Shown: positions 24,152-34,077 of the stretch, in pieces
Layout of the letters: each line of letters starts with the position of its first letter
Numbering within the stretch: position 1 is the first letter of the stretch
Assembly: GCF_024437735.1 (NCBI RefSeq)
Contig: NZ_JANFQO010000001.1
Span: 372,001 to 436,000 of the forward strand
DNA from: Tahibacter harae
GTDB taxonomy: Bacteria > Pseudomonadota > Gammaproteobacteria > Xanthomonadales > Rhodanobacteraceae
DNA length: 64,000 nucleotides
Direction of reading: 5' to 3'
Notes under the pieces: generated by a model
The model's input: the letters and a program-made list of their open reading frames with translations, nothing else
The model's database searches: none
What the model was told of the DNA's origin: nothing
Made by a program: the position numbers and the translations under genes

Positions 24152-27100
24152 GTGCCTCAATTCTTCATCGACCGCCCGGTATTCGCCTGGGTGATCGCCA
24201 TACTGATCACCCTGGGCGGCGTGCTGACCACGATGCGCCTGGGCGTGGAATCGTATCCGCAGATCGCCCCGCCCCAGGTCGTGGTCAGCGCCAACTACGC
24301 CGGCGCCAGCGCCGACACCGTGGAAAAGACCGTCACCCAGGTCATCGAGCAGCAGCTCAACGGCATCGATAACCTGCTGTATTTCAGCTCCACCTCCAAT
24401 GCCAGCGGCAATGCCTCGATCACGCTGACCTTCAACAGCGGCACTGATCCGGACATCGCCCAGGTGCAGACACAGAACCGCGTCTCGCTGGCGCTGCCGC
24501 GCCTGCCCGCGGAAGTGACCCAGCAAGGCGTGGTGGTGGCCAAGGCCAATGCCGGCTTCCTGATGGTCGCCGCGCTCAAGTCCGACGACGGCGCGCAGGA
24601 TTCCTACGCGCTGAACAACATCATTTCCTCGCGCATCCTCGACCAGATCCAGCGCATCGCCGGCGTCGGCAGCGTGACCCAGTTCGGCTCCGAATACGCC
24701 ATGCGCATCTGGCTGGATCCGGACAAGCTGCAGGGCTACGGCCTGGCGCCCAGTGCAGTGCTGACGGCGATCCGCGGCCAGAACGTGCAGTTCGCCTCCG
24801 GCTCGGTCGGCGCCACGCCGACCATCGACAAGCAGGGCATTTCCGCCAACGTCATGGCCGAGGGCCGCTTCACCACGCCCGAGCAGTTCGAGAACATCGT
24901 GCTGCGCACCTCCGCCGACGGCACCACGGTCAAGATCAAGGACGTGGGCCGGGTGGAGCTGGGGCCGTTCTCCTACGGCCGCGCCACCTACTACGGCAAG
25001 AACGCCATCGCCGGCTTCGCCGTGCAGCTGCTGCCCGGCGCCAACGCGCTGCAGGTGGCCGAGGCGGTCAAGGCGCGCATGGAGGAACTGAAGGCCAGCT
25101 TCCCGCCGGGCGTGTCCTGGTTCGTGCCCTACGACAGCACCACCTTCGTGCGCATGTCCATCTTCGAGGTGGTCGAGACCCTGGTCATCGCCGTCGTGCT
25201 GGTGTTCGTGGTGATGCTGGTATTCCTGCAGAACTTCCGCGCCACCCTGATCCCCACGCTGGTGATCCCGGTCGCGCTGGCCGGCACCTTCCTCGGCATG
25301 TACTTCATCGGCTTCACCATCAACCAGCTGTCGCTGTTCGCGATGGTGCTGGCCATCGGCATCGTGGTCGACGATGCGATCGTGGTGATCGAGAACGTCG
25401 AGCGCATCATGAGCGAGGAACACCTGCCACCCAAGGAAGCCACGCGCAAGGCCATGGGCCAGATCACCGGCGCGGTCATCGCGATCACGGTCGTGCTCGC
25501 GGCGGTGTTCATTCCCAGTGCCATGCAGGGCGGCAGCGTAGGCGCGATCTACCGCCAGTTCGCCCTGACCATCGCCATTTCGATGGGCTTCTCCGCGCTG
25601 CTCGCGCTGTCGTTCACGCCGGCGTTGTGCGCCACCCTGCTCAAGCCCACGCATCCGGAGCCGAACCGCTTCTTCCGCTGGTTCAACCGCACCTTCGACC
25701 GCACCCTGGACACCTATTCGCGCCAGACCACCGCTGCGGTGCGGCGCCCGGCGCACTGGATGATGCTGTTTGCCGTCATCGTCGTGGTCTGCGGCTTCTT
25801 CTACACGCGCCTGCCGGGCAGCTTCGTGCCGGAAGAAGACCAGGGCTATACCCTGGCCATCGTACAGCTGCCGGCCGGCGCCTCGCTGCAGCGCACGACC
25901 GAGGCGATGGAGCACGTCAACGAGATCCTGTCCAAGAACGACGCGGTCGAGGCCGTGCTGCAGGTCAGCGGCTTCAGCTTCATTGGCCAGGCGGACAACG
26001 TCGGCATGGCGTTCATCCGCCTCAAGCCCTGGAAGGAGCGCAAGACCGATGCGATGACCTTCATCCAGCAGGCCAACGGCGCGCTGTACATGGGCCTCAA
26101 GGACGCCCAGGCCTTCGTCGTCAACCTGCCCACCATCCAGGGCCTGGGCGCGTTCGGCGGCTTCGACATGTATCTGCAGGACAGAAGCGGCGCCGGCCAC
26201 GAAGCCCTGGTCGCGGCGCAGAACACCCTGCTGCAGCAGGCCGCGGCGAAGAAGGAACTGCTGCAGGGCGTGCGCCCCAACGGCCTGCAGGATTCGCCGC
26301 AGCTGAAGATCGAGGTGGACCGGGTGCAGGCGCAGTCCATGGGCCTGTCCGTCACCGACGTCTTCAGCGCGATCCAGCTGATGCTCGCGCCGGTGTACGC
26401 AAACGACTTCTTCTACGAAGGCCGCGTGCTGCGCGTGGTGCTGCAGGCCGATGCGCCGTTCCGCATGGGCCCGGAGGCGCTGGCGCGCATCTTCCTGCCC
26501 AGCGCCCTGCCCGCCTCCGGCGGTTCGGCCACACCGAACATGATTCCGCTGTCCAGCGTGGTGCAGTCCAAGTGGGTGATGGGCCCGCCGGCGCTGGTGC
26601 GCTTCAACGGCTATTCGGCCATCGAGATCGTCGGTTCGCCGGCGGCCGGGCGCAGTTCCGGCGAAGCCATGAACACGATGCAGGACATCATCCGTACCGA
26701 GCTGCCGCCGGGCTTCGGTTTCGACTGGGCCGGCCAGTCGCTGCAGGAAATCGTCTCCGGCAACCAGGCGCCGCTGCTGTTCGGCCTGTCCATCCTGGTG
26801 GTGTTCCTGTGCCTGGCCGCGCTGTACGAAAGCTGGTCCATTCCGGTGGCGGTGATGCTGATTGTGCCGCTGGGCGTGCTCGGCGCCGTGCTGTTCTCGC
26901 TGGCGCGGGGGCTGCCCGACGACGTGTACTTCAAGATCGGCCTCATCACCATCATCGGCCTGGCCGCGAAGAACGCCATCCTGATTATCGAGTTCGCGGT
27001 GGAGGCCCAGCGCGAAGGCAAGCCGCTGCGCGAGGCAGTCATTGAAGCCGGCCGCCTGCGCATGCGGCCCATCCTGATGACCTCGTTCGCCTTCATCCTG

Positions 27101-27316
27101 GGCGTGCTGCCGCTGGCCATATCCTCCGGCGCCGGCGCCAACGCCCGCCACGCCATCGGCACCGGCGTGATCGGCGGCATGATCTTCGCCACCTTCCTCG
27201 GCCTGCTGTTCGTGCCAGTGTTCTATGTGGCGATACGCCGGCTGCTGGGCGACCGCACCGACGAGGCGCACAAGCCGGCGCCGGCGAAGATCGCACCGCC
27301 GCACGCCAGCGCATAG
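24152..27316 (+). CDS. RND multidrug efflux permease (AcrB/MexB family, HAE1)
   Basis: The 1054-residue protein is a full-length inner-membrane drug/proton antiporter. It starts FFIDRPVFAWVIAI, as HAE1 pumps do, and keeps the proton-relay aspartates in GIVVDDAIVVIENVER and the relay lysine in GLAAKNAILIIEFAVEA. It also has the internal repeat of two six-helix halves around large periplasmic loops. GTG at 24152 is the start, with AAGGAG 9 bases upstream. Together with the adaptor and TetR protein it forms an operon ending at a strong terminator. The family exports antibiotics, dyes, solvents or detergents; the specific substrates are not readable. Confidence 0.95.
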   Translation: MPQFFIDRPVFAWVIAILITLGGVLTTMRLGVESYPQIAPPQVVVSANYAGASADTVEKTVTQVIEQQLNGIDNLLYFSSTSNASGNASITLTFNSGTDPDIAQVQTQNRVSLALPRLPAEVTQQGVVVAKANAGFLMVAALKSDDGAQDSYALNNIISSRILDQIQRIAGVGSVTQFGSEYAMRIWLDPDKLQGYGLAPSAVLTAIRGQNVQFASGSVGATPTIDKQGISANVMAEGRFTTPEQFENIVLRTSADGTTVKIKDVGRVELGPFSYGRATYYGKNAIAGFAVQLLPGANALQVAEAVKARMEELKASFPPGVSWFVPYDSTTFVRMSIFEVVETLVIAVVLVFVVMLVFLQNFRATLIPTLVIPVALAGTFLGMYFIGFTINQLSLFAMVLAIGIVVDDAIVVIENVERIMSEEHLPPKEATRKAMGQITGAVIAITVVLAAVFIPSAMQGGSVGAIYRQFALTIAISMGFSALLALSFTPALCATLLKPTHPEPNRFFRWFNRTFDRTLDTYSRQTTAAVRRPAHWMMLFAVIVVVCGFFYTRLPGSFVPEEDQGYTLAIVQLPAGASLQRTTEAMEHVNEILSKNDAVEAVLQVSGFSFIGQADNVGMAFIRLKPWKERKTDAMTFIQQANGALYMGLKDAQAFVVNLPTIQGLGAFGGFDMYLQDRSGAGHEALVAAQNTLLQQAAAKKELLQGVRPNGLQDSPQLKIEVDRVQAQSMGLSVTDVFSAIQLMLAPVYANDFFYEGRVLRVVLQADAPFRMGPEALARIFLPSALPASGGSATPNMIPLSSVVQSKWVMGPPALVRFNGYSAIEIVGSPAAGRSSGEAMNTMQDIIRTELPPGFGFDWAGQSLQEIVSGNQAPLLFGLSILVVFLCLAALYESWSIPVAVMLIVPLGVLGAVLFSLARGLPDDVYFKIGLITIIGLAAKNAILIIEFAVEAQREGKPLREAVIEAGRLRMRPILMTSFAFILGVLPLAISSGAGANARHAIGTGVIGGMIFATFLGLLFVPVFYVAIRRLLGDRTDEAHKPAPAKIAPPHASA

Positions 27317-27344
27317 CGGACGGCGATTCCACCGCGTGAAACGC

Positions 27345-27382
27345 AACAGGCGCTGCGAGCGATCGCAGCGCCTGTTTCATTT
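27345..27382 (+). terminator. Rho-independent terminator of the RND efflux operon
   Basis: A 14-bp perfect stem (AACAGGCGCTGCGA at 27345-27358, partner at 27363-27376) with a GCGA loop is followed by TCATTT, 28 bases after the pump stop codon. Confidence 0.8.
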
Positions 27383-27939
27383 GCGAGGCGGCAAGCCCAT
27401 TCGCCGGCGTACGCATCGGCGGAAAAACACCGCGCACACGCGGCGGACTCCGGCAGGGCCACCTGCTGCGGCGCATTCCGGCCACGCTTCCCGGCGGCGA
27501 ATCCGGCAGCACGGCAGCAGCGGCGGGAAACAGCCCGGCAGCGAATTGAACAACGTGGATTTTTTTCAAAGCCACGGGCTGCACGCCGCCGCCGTCCTGC
27601 CGGCGGAATCCGCCTAGGCCGCCTGCCCTAGCCGCGCCAGGCTCGCGGCCGTGACCCAAAACCTGCCGGCCCAGGCATAATCGGGCGACGGTATGCCGCA
27701 ACGGCCGCAGGTGGGGAGACCTCGCAGCCACGGACGCGGCGCCGGCACGGGACTGGGGAAATCTTCGCTACGCAGCCACGCGCACCGCCACGGTATCCGC
27801 TGGCGCGCACCTGTTTTTTCCGCGCTTCCGTACCGGCCGGGCTGCTGCCCGACAGGGAGCCTGTGCGCGAGCGCCGTGGCGCGCGCAGGCGCAGTCGCCG
27901 CGCTTACGCCACGCCAACGTTCGCCGAGGAAGACAACCT
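27383..27939. promoter_or_regulatory. Intergenic leader region upstream of the metalloprotease
   Basis: No gene is visible in this 557-base stretch. A possible promoter is GTGACC (27651-27656) with CATAAT (27676-27681) at 19-base spacing, which would leave an untranslated leader of about 250 bases. A GAGGAAG ribosome-binding site lies about 10 bases before the ATG at 27940. I looked for a cyclic-di-GMP (GEMM) riboswitch, common ahead of secreted proteases in this group, and did not find one. Confidence 0.4.
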
Positions 27940-30900
27940 ATGCTCCACCGCACGAGAAGCGCAGCTCTTGCCGGGCTGCTGACCCTGTTGCTGGGTGCGC
28001 CCACGGCCCAGGCCATACAGCCCGTGGCCGAAAGCGGCATCCGCGCCGAAAGCGCGCGCAAGCTGCCGTCCCGCCCGTTCCTGGCGCCGCAGCTGCAGGC
28101 CCAGCCTTCGCTGCGCCTGGATGCGCAGCGCGACACCTTGCTGCAAGCGCGCCTGGCACCGTTCCAGCAGCGCTACGGCGGCAGCTGGGATGTGCGCTGG
28201 GACGAGCGCGCCGACCGGCCCAACGTGGTCCAGGGCAGCGGCATCGCGCTGGTCCCCGGCCGCGGCAACGCACTCAAACTGCAGCAGTTCGGCCTGGACC
28301 GCGAGGTCGACATCAATCTCGGCCTGGTCGCGGCGAAGGCGCGCGAATTCATCGACAGCGTCCCCGAGCTGCTGCAGACCGCCGGGCTGGAACTCAAGCT
28401 CGACGCCGAGCGCAGCCTGGTCACCGGCGGCGACCGCCCGGTCTGGTTCGTCGAATTCGGCCAGTACCACCAGGGCGTGCGCGTGGAAGGCGCCCACGTC
28501 TATGTGCGCGTGGCCCAGGGCAATATCGTGCAGTTCGGCGCCGAGCGCGTGGCCGACGTGCGCATCAGCGCCACGCCGGCGACGACGCGCGAAGCTGCGT
28601 TTGCGCAGGCCTGGAAGGAACTGGGTTTCCCCGCCGGCACCAAGATCGACGAAATGGTGGAAGCCGGCGCGCTGAGCATCTATCCGGTGCTGCCGGCCGG
28701 CGACGGCGTCGGCGAGCGCTACCGCGGCATGGCCGGCCTGGGCTACGAGCATGTGTTGGCCTGGCGCTACGTGTTCCGCCTGCCGGATGACGACACCACG
28801 TTCCAGGTGCTGGTCGACGCGCACAGCAACCGCGTGCTGGAAGTGCGCAACCTCACGGTGAATGTCAGCGCCAAGGTCAGCGGCGGCGTCTATCCGACCA
28901 CCAACAGCGATACGGAAATCGTGGTCGACTTCCCCTTCGCCGCCGTGACCAACGGCGGCAGCAAGGTCACCGACGCACTGGGCATCTACGACTATTCCGG
29001 CGGCACCGCGACCACCGCACTGGACGGCAAGTATTTCCGCATGGTCGACAGCTGCGGCGCGATCTCGCTGAGCAACAGCAGCGACGGCAACCTCGCCCTG
29101 GGCAGCAGCGCCGGCACCGACTGCACCACGCCCGGCGTGGGCGGCGCGGGCAATACCCATGCCTCGCGTTCGGGCTTCTACCACCTGACCAACATCAACA
29201 CCAAGGGCCGCAGCTTCTTCCCGTCCAACACCTGGCTGCAGAGCAAGGTGACGGCGAACATGAACGTCAACCAGACCTGCAACGCCTCCTGGAACGGCAC
29301 CGCGCTGAATTTCTACAAGTCCGGCCCCAGCGCCAGCGATCCGAGCGTGCTGTGCTCCAACACCGGCGAGATCGCCGCGGTGTTCCTGCACGAGTGGGGC
29401 CATGGCCTGGACACCAATACCGGCGGCGAGGCCAGCGAGTACGGCAGCGGCGAGGCAGTAGGCGATACCTTTGCATTTCTGGAAACGCGCGATTCCTGCA
29501 TAGGCCAGAACTTCCGTCCCGGCCGCGACTGTCCCAACTGCGTGGCCTGCACCGGCGTGCGCGACGTGGGCGATTTCGGCGTGTCCGCGCCGCCGGCCAA
29601 GCTGGCCTCGCCGGCCAACCTGGCCAACGACGCCGGCATCAACTGCGACCGCCTGGCCTGTCCCTACCTGCAGCAGGGCATCTTTCCGTACCAGGGCCCG
29701 ATGGGCTACGAAGGCCATTGCGAAAGCGTCATCGCCAGCAGCGCCAACTGGGACCTGACCCAGGCCCTGGTCAACCGTTTCGGCGAAAGCGGCTGGAGCA
29801 AGATGGACCGCATTTGGTACGCCAGCCTGACCAGTTCCAAGAGCGCCTACCGCATCACCTCCGGCGGCACCTGCAACGTCAACGCCCAGGTCGACGGCTG
29901 CGGCGCCACCAACTGGTATACGGTGTATCTGGCCGCCGACGACGATGACGGCAACCTCGCCAACGGCACGCCGAACGCCTGCCGCATCTGGGATGCGTTC
30001 AGCGCCCACGGCATCGCCTGCGGCGCGCGGCCGTCCTGCTCCGGCGACGCGCCGGATTTCAGCCTCGGCGTGACCAACTCGCCGCAGGCGGTATGCGCGC
30101 CGGCCACGGCGACGTTCACGCTGAATGTCGGCACCGACCTGGGCTTCCTCAATCCGGTCACGCTGTCGGCCAGCGGCAATCCGGCCGGCAGCACCGCCAC
30201 GTTCTCGCCCAATCCGGTGACGCCGGGCAATCCGGCCACGCTGAGCATCGGCACCGCCGGCGTCGCCGCCGACAGCAGCAGCACGCTGACCATCAACGGC
30301 AGCGCCAGCGCCAGCCCCGGCCACAGCACCACCGCCCAGCTCACCATCGCCACGGCGGTGCCCAATGCGCCGGCGCCGGCCGCACCGGCCAACGGCGCCA
30401 CCGGCATCAACTCCGCCGCGGCCGTCACCTTGAGCTGGGCCGCCATCAGCGGCGCCAGCGGCTACAGCGTGGAAGTGGCCACGGACAGCGCCTTCGGCAA
30501 CATCATCGCCAGCCAGCCCGGCCAGGCCGGCACCAGTTGGAACGTGAACGGCCTGCAGCCCTCGACCACGTACTACTGGCGTGTGCGCGCGGCGAATATC
30601 TGCGGCGCCGGCGGCAACTCAGCGGTGTACAACTTCCGCACCGCCGCGCTGGCCGGCAGCTGCGACGAGAACCAGAGCGCCAATGTGCTGCTCAGCAACG
30701 ATGTCGAAGGCGACAACGCCGGCTGGACCGCCAGCGGCACGCCGGCCTGGACGGTCAGCACGGCGCGCCCGTTCTCGCCGACCAGATCCTGGCTGGCCAC
30801 CGACATCACTACCTCGTCGGACCAGCGCCTGGTCTCGCCCGCCATCGCCCTGCCCACCGGACAGAACCCGCTGACGCTGAGCTTCCAGAACGACGTCAAC

Positions 30901-31257
30901 CTGGAAGAACGCACCGCCGGCGGCTGCTACGACGGCGGCTTTGTGGAAGTGTCCACCAATGACGGCAGCAGCTGGACGCCGGTCACCGGCGCGCAGTTGC
31001 TGACCACACCGTATACCGGCGCGATCCAGTCCGGCGCGGGCGCGAGCATCCAGGCCTGGTGCGGCACCCTGGCCTACCGCCGCACCGTGGTCGATCTCAA
31101 CAGCTACGCCGGCCAGACCGTGCGCCTGCGCTTCCGCGTCTCCACCGACACCTCCGAGGGCGACACGCCGCTGGGCTGGTTCGTCGACGACATCAAGGTG
31201 CAGGGTTGCCAGGCGGCTGTGCCGGATTCGATCTTCGTCGACGGCTTCGAGGAATAA
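27940..31257 (+). CDS. Secreted zinc metalloprotease (M36/M4-like) with Fn3-like domain and IFVDGFE tail
   Basis: The 1105-residue preproprotein has a signal peptide (to about residue 25, PTAQA), an FTP-type propeptide region (about 90-300, including VWFVEFGQYHQGVRVEGAHV) and a gluzincin catalytic domain. The domain has HEWGH (His484, Glu485, His488) and a downstream GEAVGD whose Glu505 is the likely third zinc ligand. Beyond about residue 700 come two beta-sandwich regions, the second Fn3-like (VTLSWAAISGASGYSVEVAT...STTYYWRVRAANICG). A jelly-roll-like C-terminal domain follows. The last residues, DSIFVDGFEE, match the tail motif on other secreted proteins here. Family members digest proteins outside the cell. 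Monocistronic, with a terminator 20 bases downstream. Confidence 0.9.
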   Translation: MLHRTRSAALAGLLTLLLGAPTAQAIQPVAESGIRAESARKLPSRPFLAPQLQAQPSLRLDAQRDTLLQARLAPFQQRYGGSWDVRWDERADRPNVVQGSGIALVPGRGNALKLQQFGLDREVDINLGLVAAKAREFIDSVPELLQTAGLELKLDAERSLVTGGDRPVWFVEFGQYHQGVRVEGAHVYVRVAQGNIVQFGAERVADVRISATPATTREAAFAQAWKELGFPAGTKIDEMVEAGALSIYPVLPAGDGVGERYRGMAGLGYEHVLAWRYVFRLPDDDTTFQVLVDAHSNRVLEVRNLTVNVSAKVSGGVYPTTNSDTEIVVDFPFAAVTNGGSKVTDALGIYDYSGGTATTALDGKYFRMVDSCGAISLSNSSDGNLALGSSAGTDCTTPGVGGAGNTHASRSGFYHLTNINTKGRSFFPSNTWLQSKVTANMNVNQTCNASWNGTALNFYKSGPSASDPSVLCSNTGEIAAVFLHEWGHGLDTNTGGEASEYGSGEAVGDTFAFLETRDSCIGQNFRPGRDCPNCVACTGVRDVGDFGVSAPPAKLASPANLANDAGINCDRLACPYLQQGIFPYQGPMGYEGHCESVIASSANWDLTQALVNRFGESGWSKMDRIWYASLTSSKSAYRITSGGTCNVNAQVDGCGATNWYTVYLAADDDDGNLANGTPNACRIWDAFSAHGIACGARPSCSGDAPDFSLGVTNSPQAVCAPATATFTLNVGTDLGFLNPVTLSASGNPAGSTATFSPNPVTPGNPATLSIGTAGVAADSSSTLTINGSASASPGHSTTAQLTIATAVPNAPAPAAPANGATGINSAAAVTLSWAAISGASGYSVEVATDSAFGNIIASQPGQAGTSWNVNGLQPSTTYYWRVRAANICGAGGNSAVYNFRTAALAGSCDENQSANVLLSNDVEGDNAGWTASGTPAWTVSTARPFSPTRSWLATDITTSSDQRLVSPAIALPTGQNPLTLSFQNDVNLEERTAGGCYDGGFVEVSTNDGSSWTPVTGAQLLTTPYTGAIQSGAGASIQAWCGTLAYRRTVVDLNSYAGQTVRLRFRVSTDTSEGDTPLGWFVDDIKVQGCQAAVPDSIFVDGFEE

Positions 31258-31276
31258 GCCGCAGGCGTGATGAACG

Positions 31277-31308
31277 AGAAGGCCGCCTCCGGGCGGCCTT
31301 CTTCTTTG
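31277..31308 (+). terminator. Rho-independent terminator after the metalloprotease
   Basis: AGAAGGCCGCC and GGCGGCCTTCT form an 11-bp stem with loop TCCG, followed by TCTTT. Confidence 0.85.
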
Positions 31309-31571
31309 GAGCGGGGGTCACTCCTTGCATGGAACCGGTGCGGCCACGCGGCCGTCCCGCCGCGCAGCAGCCCGCGCAGAAATCACCGCGCGAACCGCAG
31401 CCATGCAGCGAGGAACCGGCGCACGGTGCTGCAAAGACGCTGCAATACCGCTCGGAAAATGCCGCGTCCGCTCAGGGAACCGCCGGCGCCACGGCCGCAT
31501 GCTGCCCGGCAACATTACATTGCGTGCAGCGAATGGTAATCATGCGCCATGTCCGCCGCCGGAAAACCCTC
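31309..31571. other. Intergenic region before the aidB-like gene
   Basis: No gene or convincing promoter is evident in these 263 bases. Short open frames run through both strands, as expected for GC-rich DNA. Confidence 0.4.
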
Positions 31572-33215
31572 ATGAGCCTAAAGCCGCAGTTCCTGACCCA
31601 CACGGTCGAGAACCAGCCGCTGCCGCTGCAGGACTACGATGCCTGGAGCACCGATCTTCCCCTGCAGGAAGCCGTCGCGCGCCACGGCGCATCCTGGGCC
31701 GGCGCGGCGCTGCAGGCCCACGGCCGCATCGCCGGCGGCGAGCTGATCGAACTGGGCGAGCTGGCCAACCGCCACAAGCCCACGCTGCACCTGTTCGACC
31801 GCCACGGCCGCCGCCGCGACGAGGTGGAATTCCATCCGGCCTATCACCAGGTGATGCGCCTGGCCATGCTCGCCGGCGTGCACAACTTTTCCTGGAACAA
31901 CGAGGAACGCCCGGGCGCCCATGTCGCGCGCGCCGCGCTGATGTACCTCACCAGCCAGCCCGAAGCCGGCACCGGCTGTCCGCTGACCATGACCCACGCC
32001 GCCGTCCCCGCGCTGCGCGCCACGCCGGCGGTGGCGGCGCAGTGGCTGCCGCGCGTGCGCGCGGCCGAGTACGACCCGCGCACACTGCCGCCCGCGCACA
32101 AGACCGCCTGCACCCTGGGCATGGGCATGACCGAGAAACAAGGCGGCTCGGACGTGCGCCAGAACTCCACGCGCGCCTGGCGCCAGGCCGACGGCAGCTA
32201 TGAACTGGTCGGGCACAAGTTCTTCTTCTCCGCACCGATGTGCGACGCGCACCTGGTGCTGGCCCAGGCCGAGGCCGGCCTGAGCTGCTTCCTCGTGCCG
32301 CGCGTGCTCGATGACGGCACGCTCAACGCAGTGCGCCTGCAGCGCCTCAAGGACAAGCTCGGCGACTGGAGCAATGCCTCTTCGGAGGTGGAATTCCAGG
32401 GCGCCAGCGCCGTGCCAGTCGGTCCGGAGGGACGCGGCATAGCAACCATTCTCGAAATGGTCGCATTGACGCGGCTGGACTGCGTCACCGGCTCCGCCGC
32501 CGGCATGCGCCAGGCCCTGGTGCAGGCGATACATCACACGCGCCAGCGCCGCGCCTTCGGCCGGCTGCTCAGCGAACAGCCGCTGATGCGCAACGTGCTG
32601 GCCGACCTGGCGCTGGAAAGCGAAGCCGCCGTCGCGCTGGCCCTGCGCATCGCCGCCGCGGTGGACGCCGCGCCGCGCGATCCGCGCGAAGCGGCCTTCG
32701 CCCGCGTCGCCACCGCCATAGGCAAGTACTGGGTGTGCAAGCGCACGCCCGGCTTCGTCAACGAGGCGCAGGAATGCCTGGGCGGCATAGGCTATGTCGA
32801 GGAAAACATCCTGCCGCGCCTGTACCGTCAGGCGCCGCTGAATTCGATCTGGGAAGGCAGCGGCAATGTGCAGTGCCTGGACGTGCTGCGCGCCGCGCAG
32901 CGCGAACCGCACAGCCGCGACGCGCTGTTCGAGGAACTGCTGGCCAGCCGCGGCGCCGATGCGGACTACGACCGCCGGCTGCGCGAACTCATCGCCGCCT
33001 TCGACGACAGGGAGGCGCTGGAATTGCGCAGCCGCCATCTGGTCGAGCGCCTGGCGTTGCTGCTGCAGGCCGCCACACTGTTCAGATCGGGCAATACGGC
33101 GATTGCCGAAACTTTCTGCCGGGCGCGTTTGAGCGCCGACCACGGCATGGCCTACGGCACGCTGGATGCGCAGGCGCCGCTGGATGCACTGATCGAACGC
33201 GCGTTCCCGGGCTGA
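31572..33215 (+). CDS. aidB: AidB-like acyl-CoA dehydrogenase family protein
   Basis: The 547-residue protein matches AidB rather than ordinary acyl-CoA dehydrogenases. It starts LTHTVENQPLPLQDYDAWST (E. coli AidB has THTVFNQPIPL at the same place) and keeps FHPAYHQVMRLAMLAGVHN. It also keeps GCPLTMTHAAVPAL, GMGMTEKQGGSDVRQNST, VTGSAAGMRQALVQAI, ECLGGIGYVEENILPRLYRQ and WEGSGNVQCLDVLRA, which carries the conserved Glu. In E. coli AidB binds FAD and DNA and is induced by alkylation damage through Ada. No ada gene or Ada box is visible here. The ATG at 31572 is placed by homology; no strong ribosome-binding site precedes it. Confidence 0.88.
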   Translation: MSLKPQFLTHTVENQPLPLQDYDAWSTDLPLQEAVARHGASWAGAALQAHGRIAGGELIELGELANRHKPTLHLFDRHGRRRDEVEFHPAYHQVMRLAMLAGVHNFSWNNEERPGAHVARAALMYLTSQPEAGTGCPLTMTHAAVPALRATPAVAAQWLPRVRAAEYDPRTLPPAHKTACTLGMGMTEKQGGSDVRQNSTRAWRQADGSYELVGHKFFFSAPMCDAHLVLAQAEAGLSCFLVPRVLDDGTLNAVRLQRLKDKLGDWSNASSEVEFQGASAVPVGPEGRGIATILEMVALTRLDCVTGSAAGMRQALVQAIHHTRQRRAFGRLLSEQPLMRNVLADLALESEAAVALALRIAAAVDAAPRDPREAAFARVATAIGKYWVCKRTPGFVNEAQECLGGIGYVEENILPRLYRQAPLNSIWEGSGNVQCLDVLRAAQREPHSRDALFEELLASRGADADYDRRLRELIAAFDDREALELRSRHLVERLALLLQAATLFRSGNTAIAETFCRARLSADHGMAYGTLDAQAPLDALIERAFPG

Positions 33216-33328
33216 AACCTGTACCGCCCTCCAATCCAGGCGCTGAAAAATGCGGCGCAATTTCAGATTCACCGCGGAGATGGCTGCCGCGGCAACCGGA
33301 ACCGGCCGGACCGCCCGCGCGGCGCCCC

Positions 33329-33973
33329 TCAGCGCGGCGCCAGCCCCAGCTGCCGGTCATGCAGCCGTGCCAGCAGCAGTTGTGCGATCACCGCGCCGCA
33401 CAGCGCGCAGAACATGTCCCACTGGGTATCCCAGATATCGCCCTGGGTGGCGAGGTAGGCATCGGCCGAACCGCCCATGACCAGCGCCGCCCACCATTCG
33501 ATGAACTCAAAGAAGGCACTGAAACTCAGGCAGGCCGCACAGACCAGGTAGAACAGCCAGCCGCCGCGCGGCAGCGGCGTGCAGCGCAGCAGCAGTTCGC
33601 GCGCGAGGATGGCCGGGATGAAGCCCTGGGCGAAATGTCCCAGCCGGTCGTAGTTGTTGCGCTTGAGTTCAAACCACTCGCGCCAGAGATCGCCCAGCGG
33701 CGTCAGCGCATAGGTGTACTTGCCGCCGTAAATCAGGATCAGGCAATGTACGGCGATCAGCCAGTACAGCAGCCGGGTCAGCGGAAAGCCGCGCCGCGTC
33801 CACAGCAGCAGCGGAACCGCGGCCAGCACCCAGGCAATCTCCATCAGCCAGGTCAGGCGGTCATTCGGCGCAATGCCGGACCAGACCAGGACCAGCGCGA
33901 CGGCGGCGAGCAGGAAGCCGCCTTCGCGCGGCCCGACGCTGGTGGCGATGCGTTCGACGGTGACGGTGGACAT
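33329..33973 (-). CDS. DUF2238 (YjdF-like) integral membrane protein
   Basis: The 214-residue protein has about six hydrophobic segments and the family's conserved pattern: IYGGKYTYALTPLG, WFELKRNNYDRLGHFAQGF, FFEFIEWWAAL, and AYLATQGDIWDTQWDMFCAL. The acidic and His residues buried near membrane segments suggest an activity, but none has been established for the family to my knowledge. The ATG at 33973 is preferred over a GTG 30 bases upstream. Convergent with the aidB-like gene; the next gene upstream is 104 bases away. Confidence 0.85.
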   Translation of the reverse strand: MSTVTVERIATSVGPREGGFLLAAVALVLVWSGIAPNDRLTWLMEIAWVLAAVPLLLWTRRGFPLTRLLYWLIAVHCLILIYGGKYTYALTPLGDLWREWFELKRNNYDRLGHFAQGFIPAILARELLLRCTPLPRGGWLFYLVCAACLSFSAFFEFIEWWAALVMGGSADAYLATQGDIWDTQWDMFCALCGAVIAQLLLARLHDRQLGLAPR

Positions 33974-34077
33974 GACGGATTCCCGGACGGCGACAGTGCG
34001 CACCCTACACGAGCGCGGGCGTCCGATGTACGCGGGTGGCCACGCGCCGCGGGAAATTCCGGCGAGTCCGCGCTCCC

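Noticed and set aside
22940-27346. A 1468-codon open frame antisense to the RND efflux genes
   Set aside because: Same shadow composition; the plus strand has two complete conserved efflux proteins with correct starts and ribosome-binding sites.
27383-27939. Cyclic-di-GMP or other riboswitch ahead of the metalloprotease
   Set aside because: No recognisable conserved riboswitch core was found in the leader.
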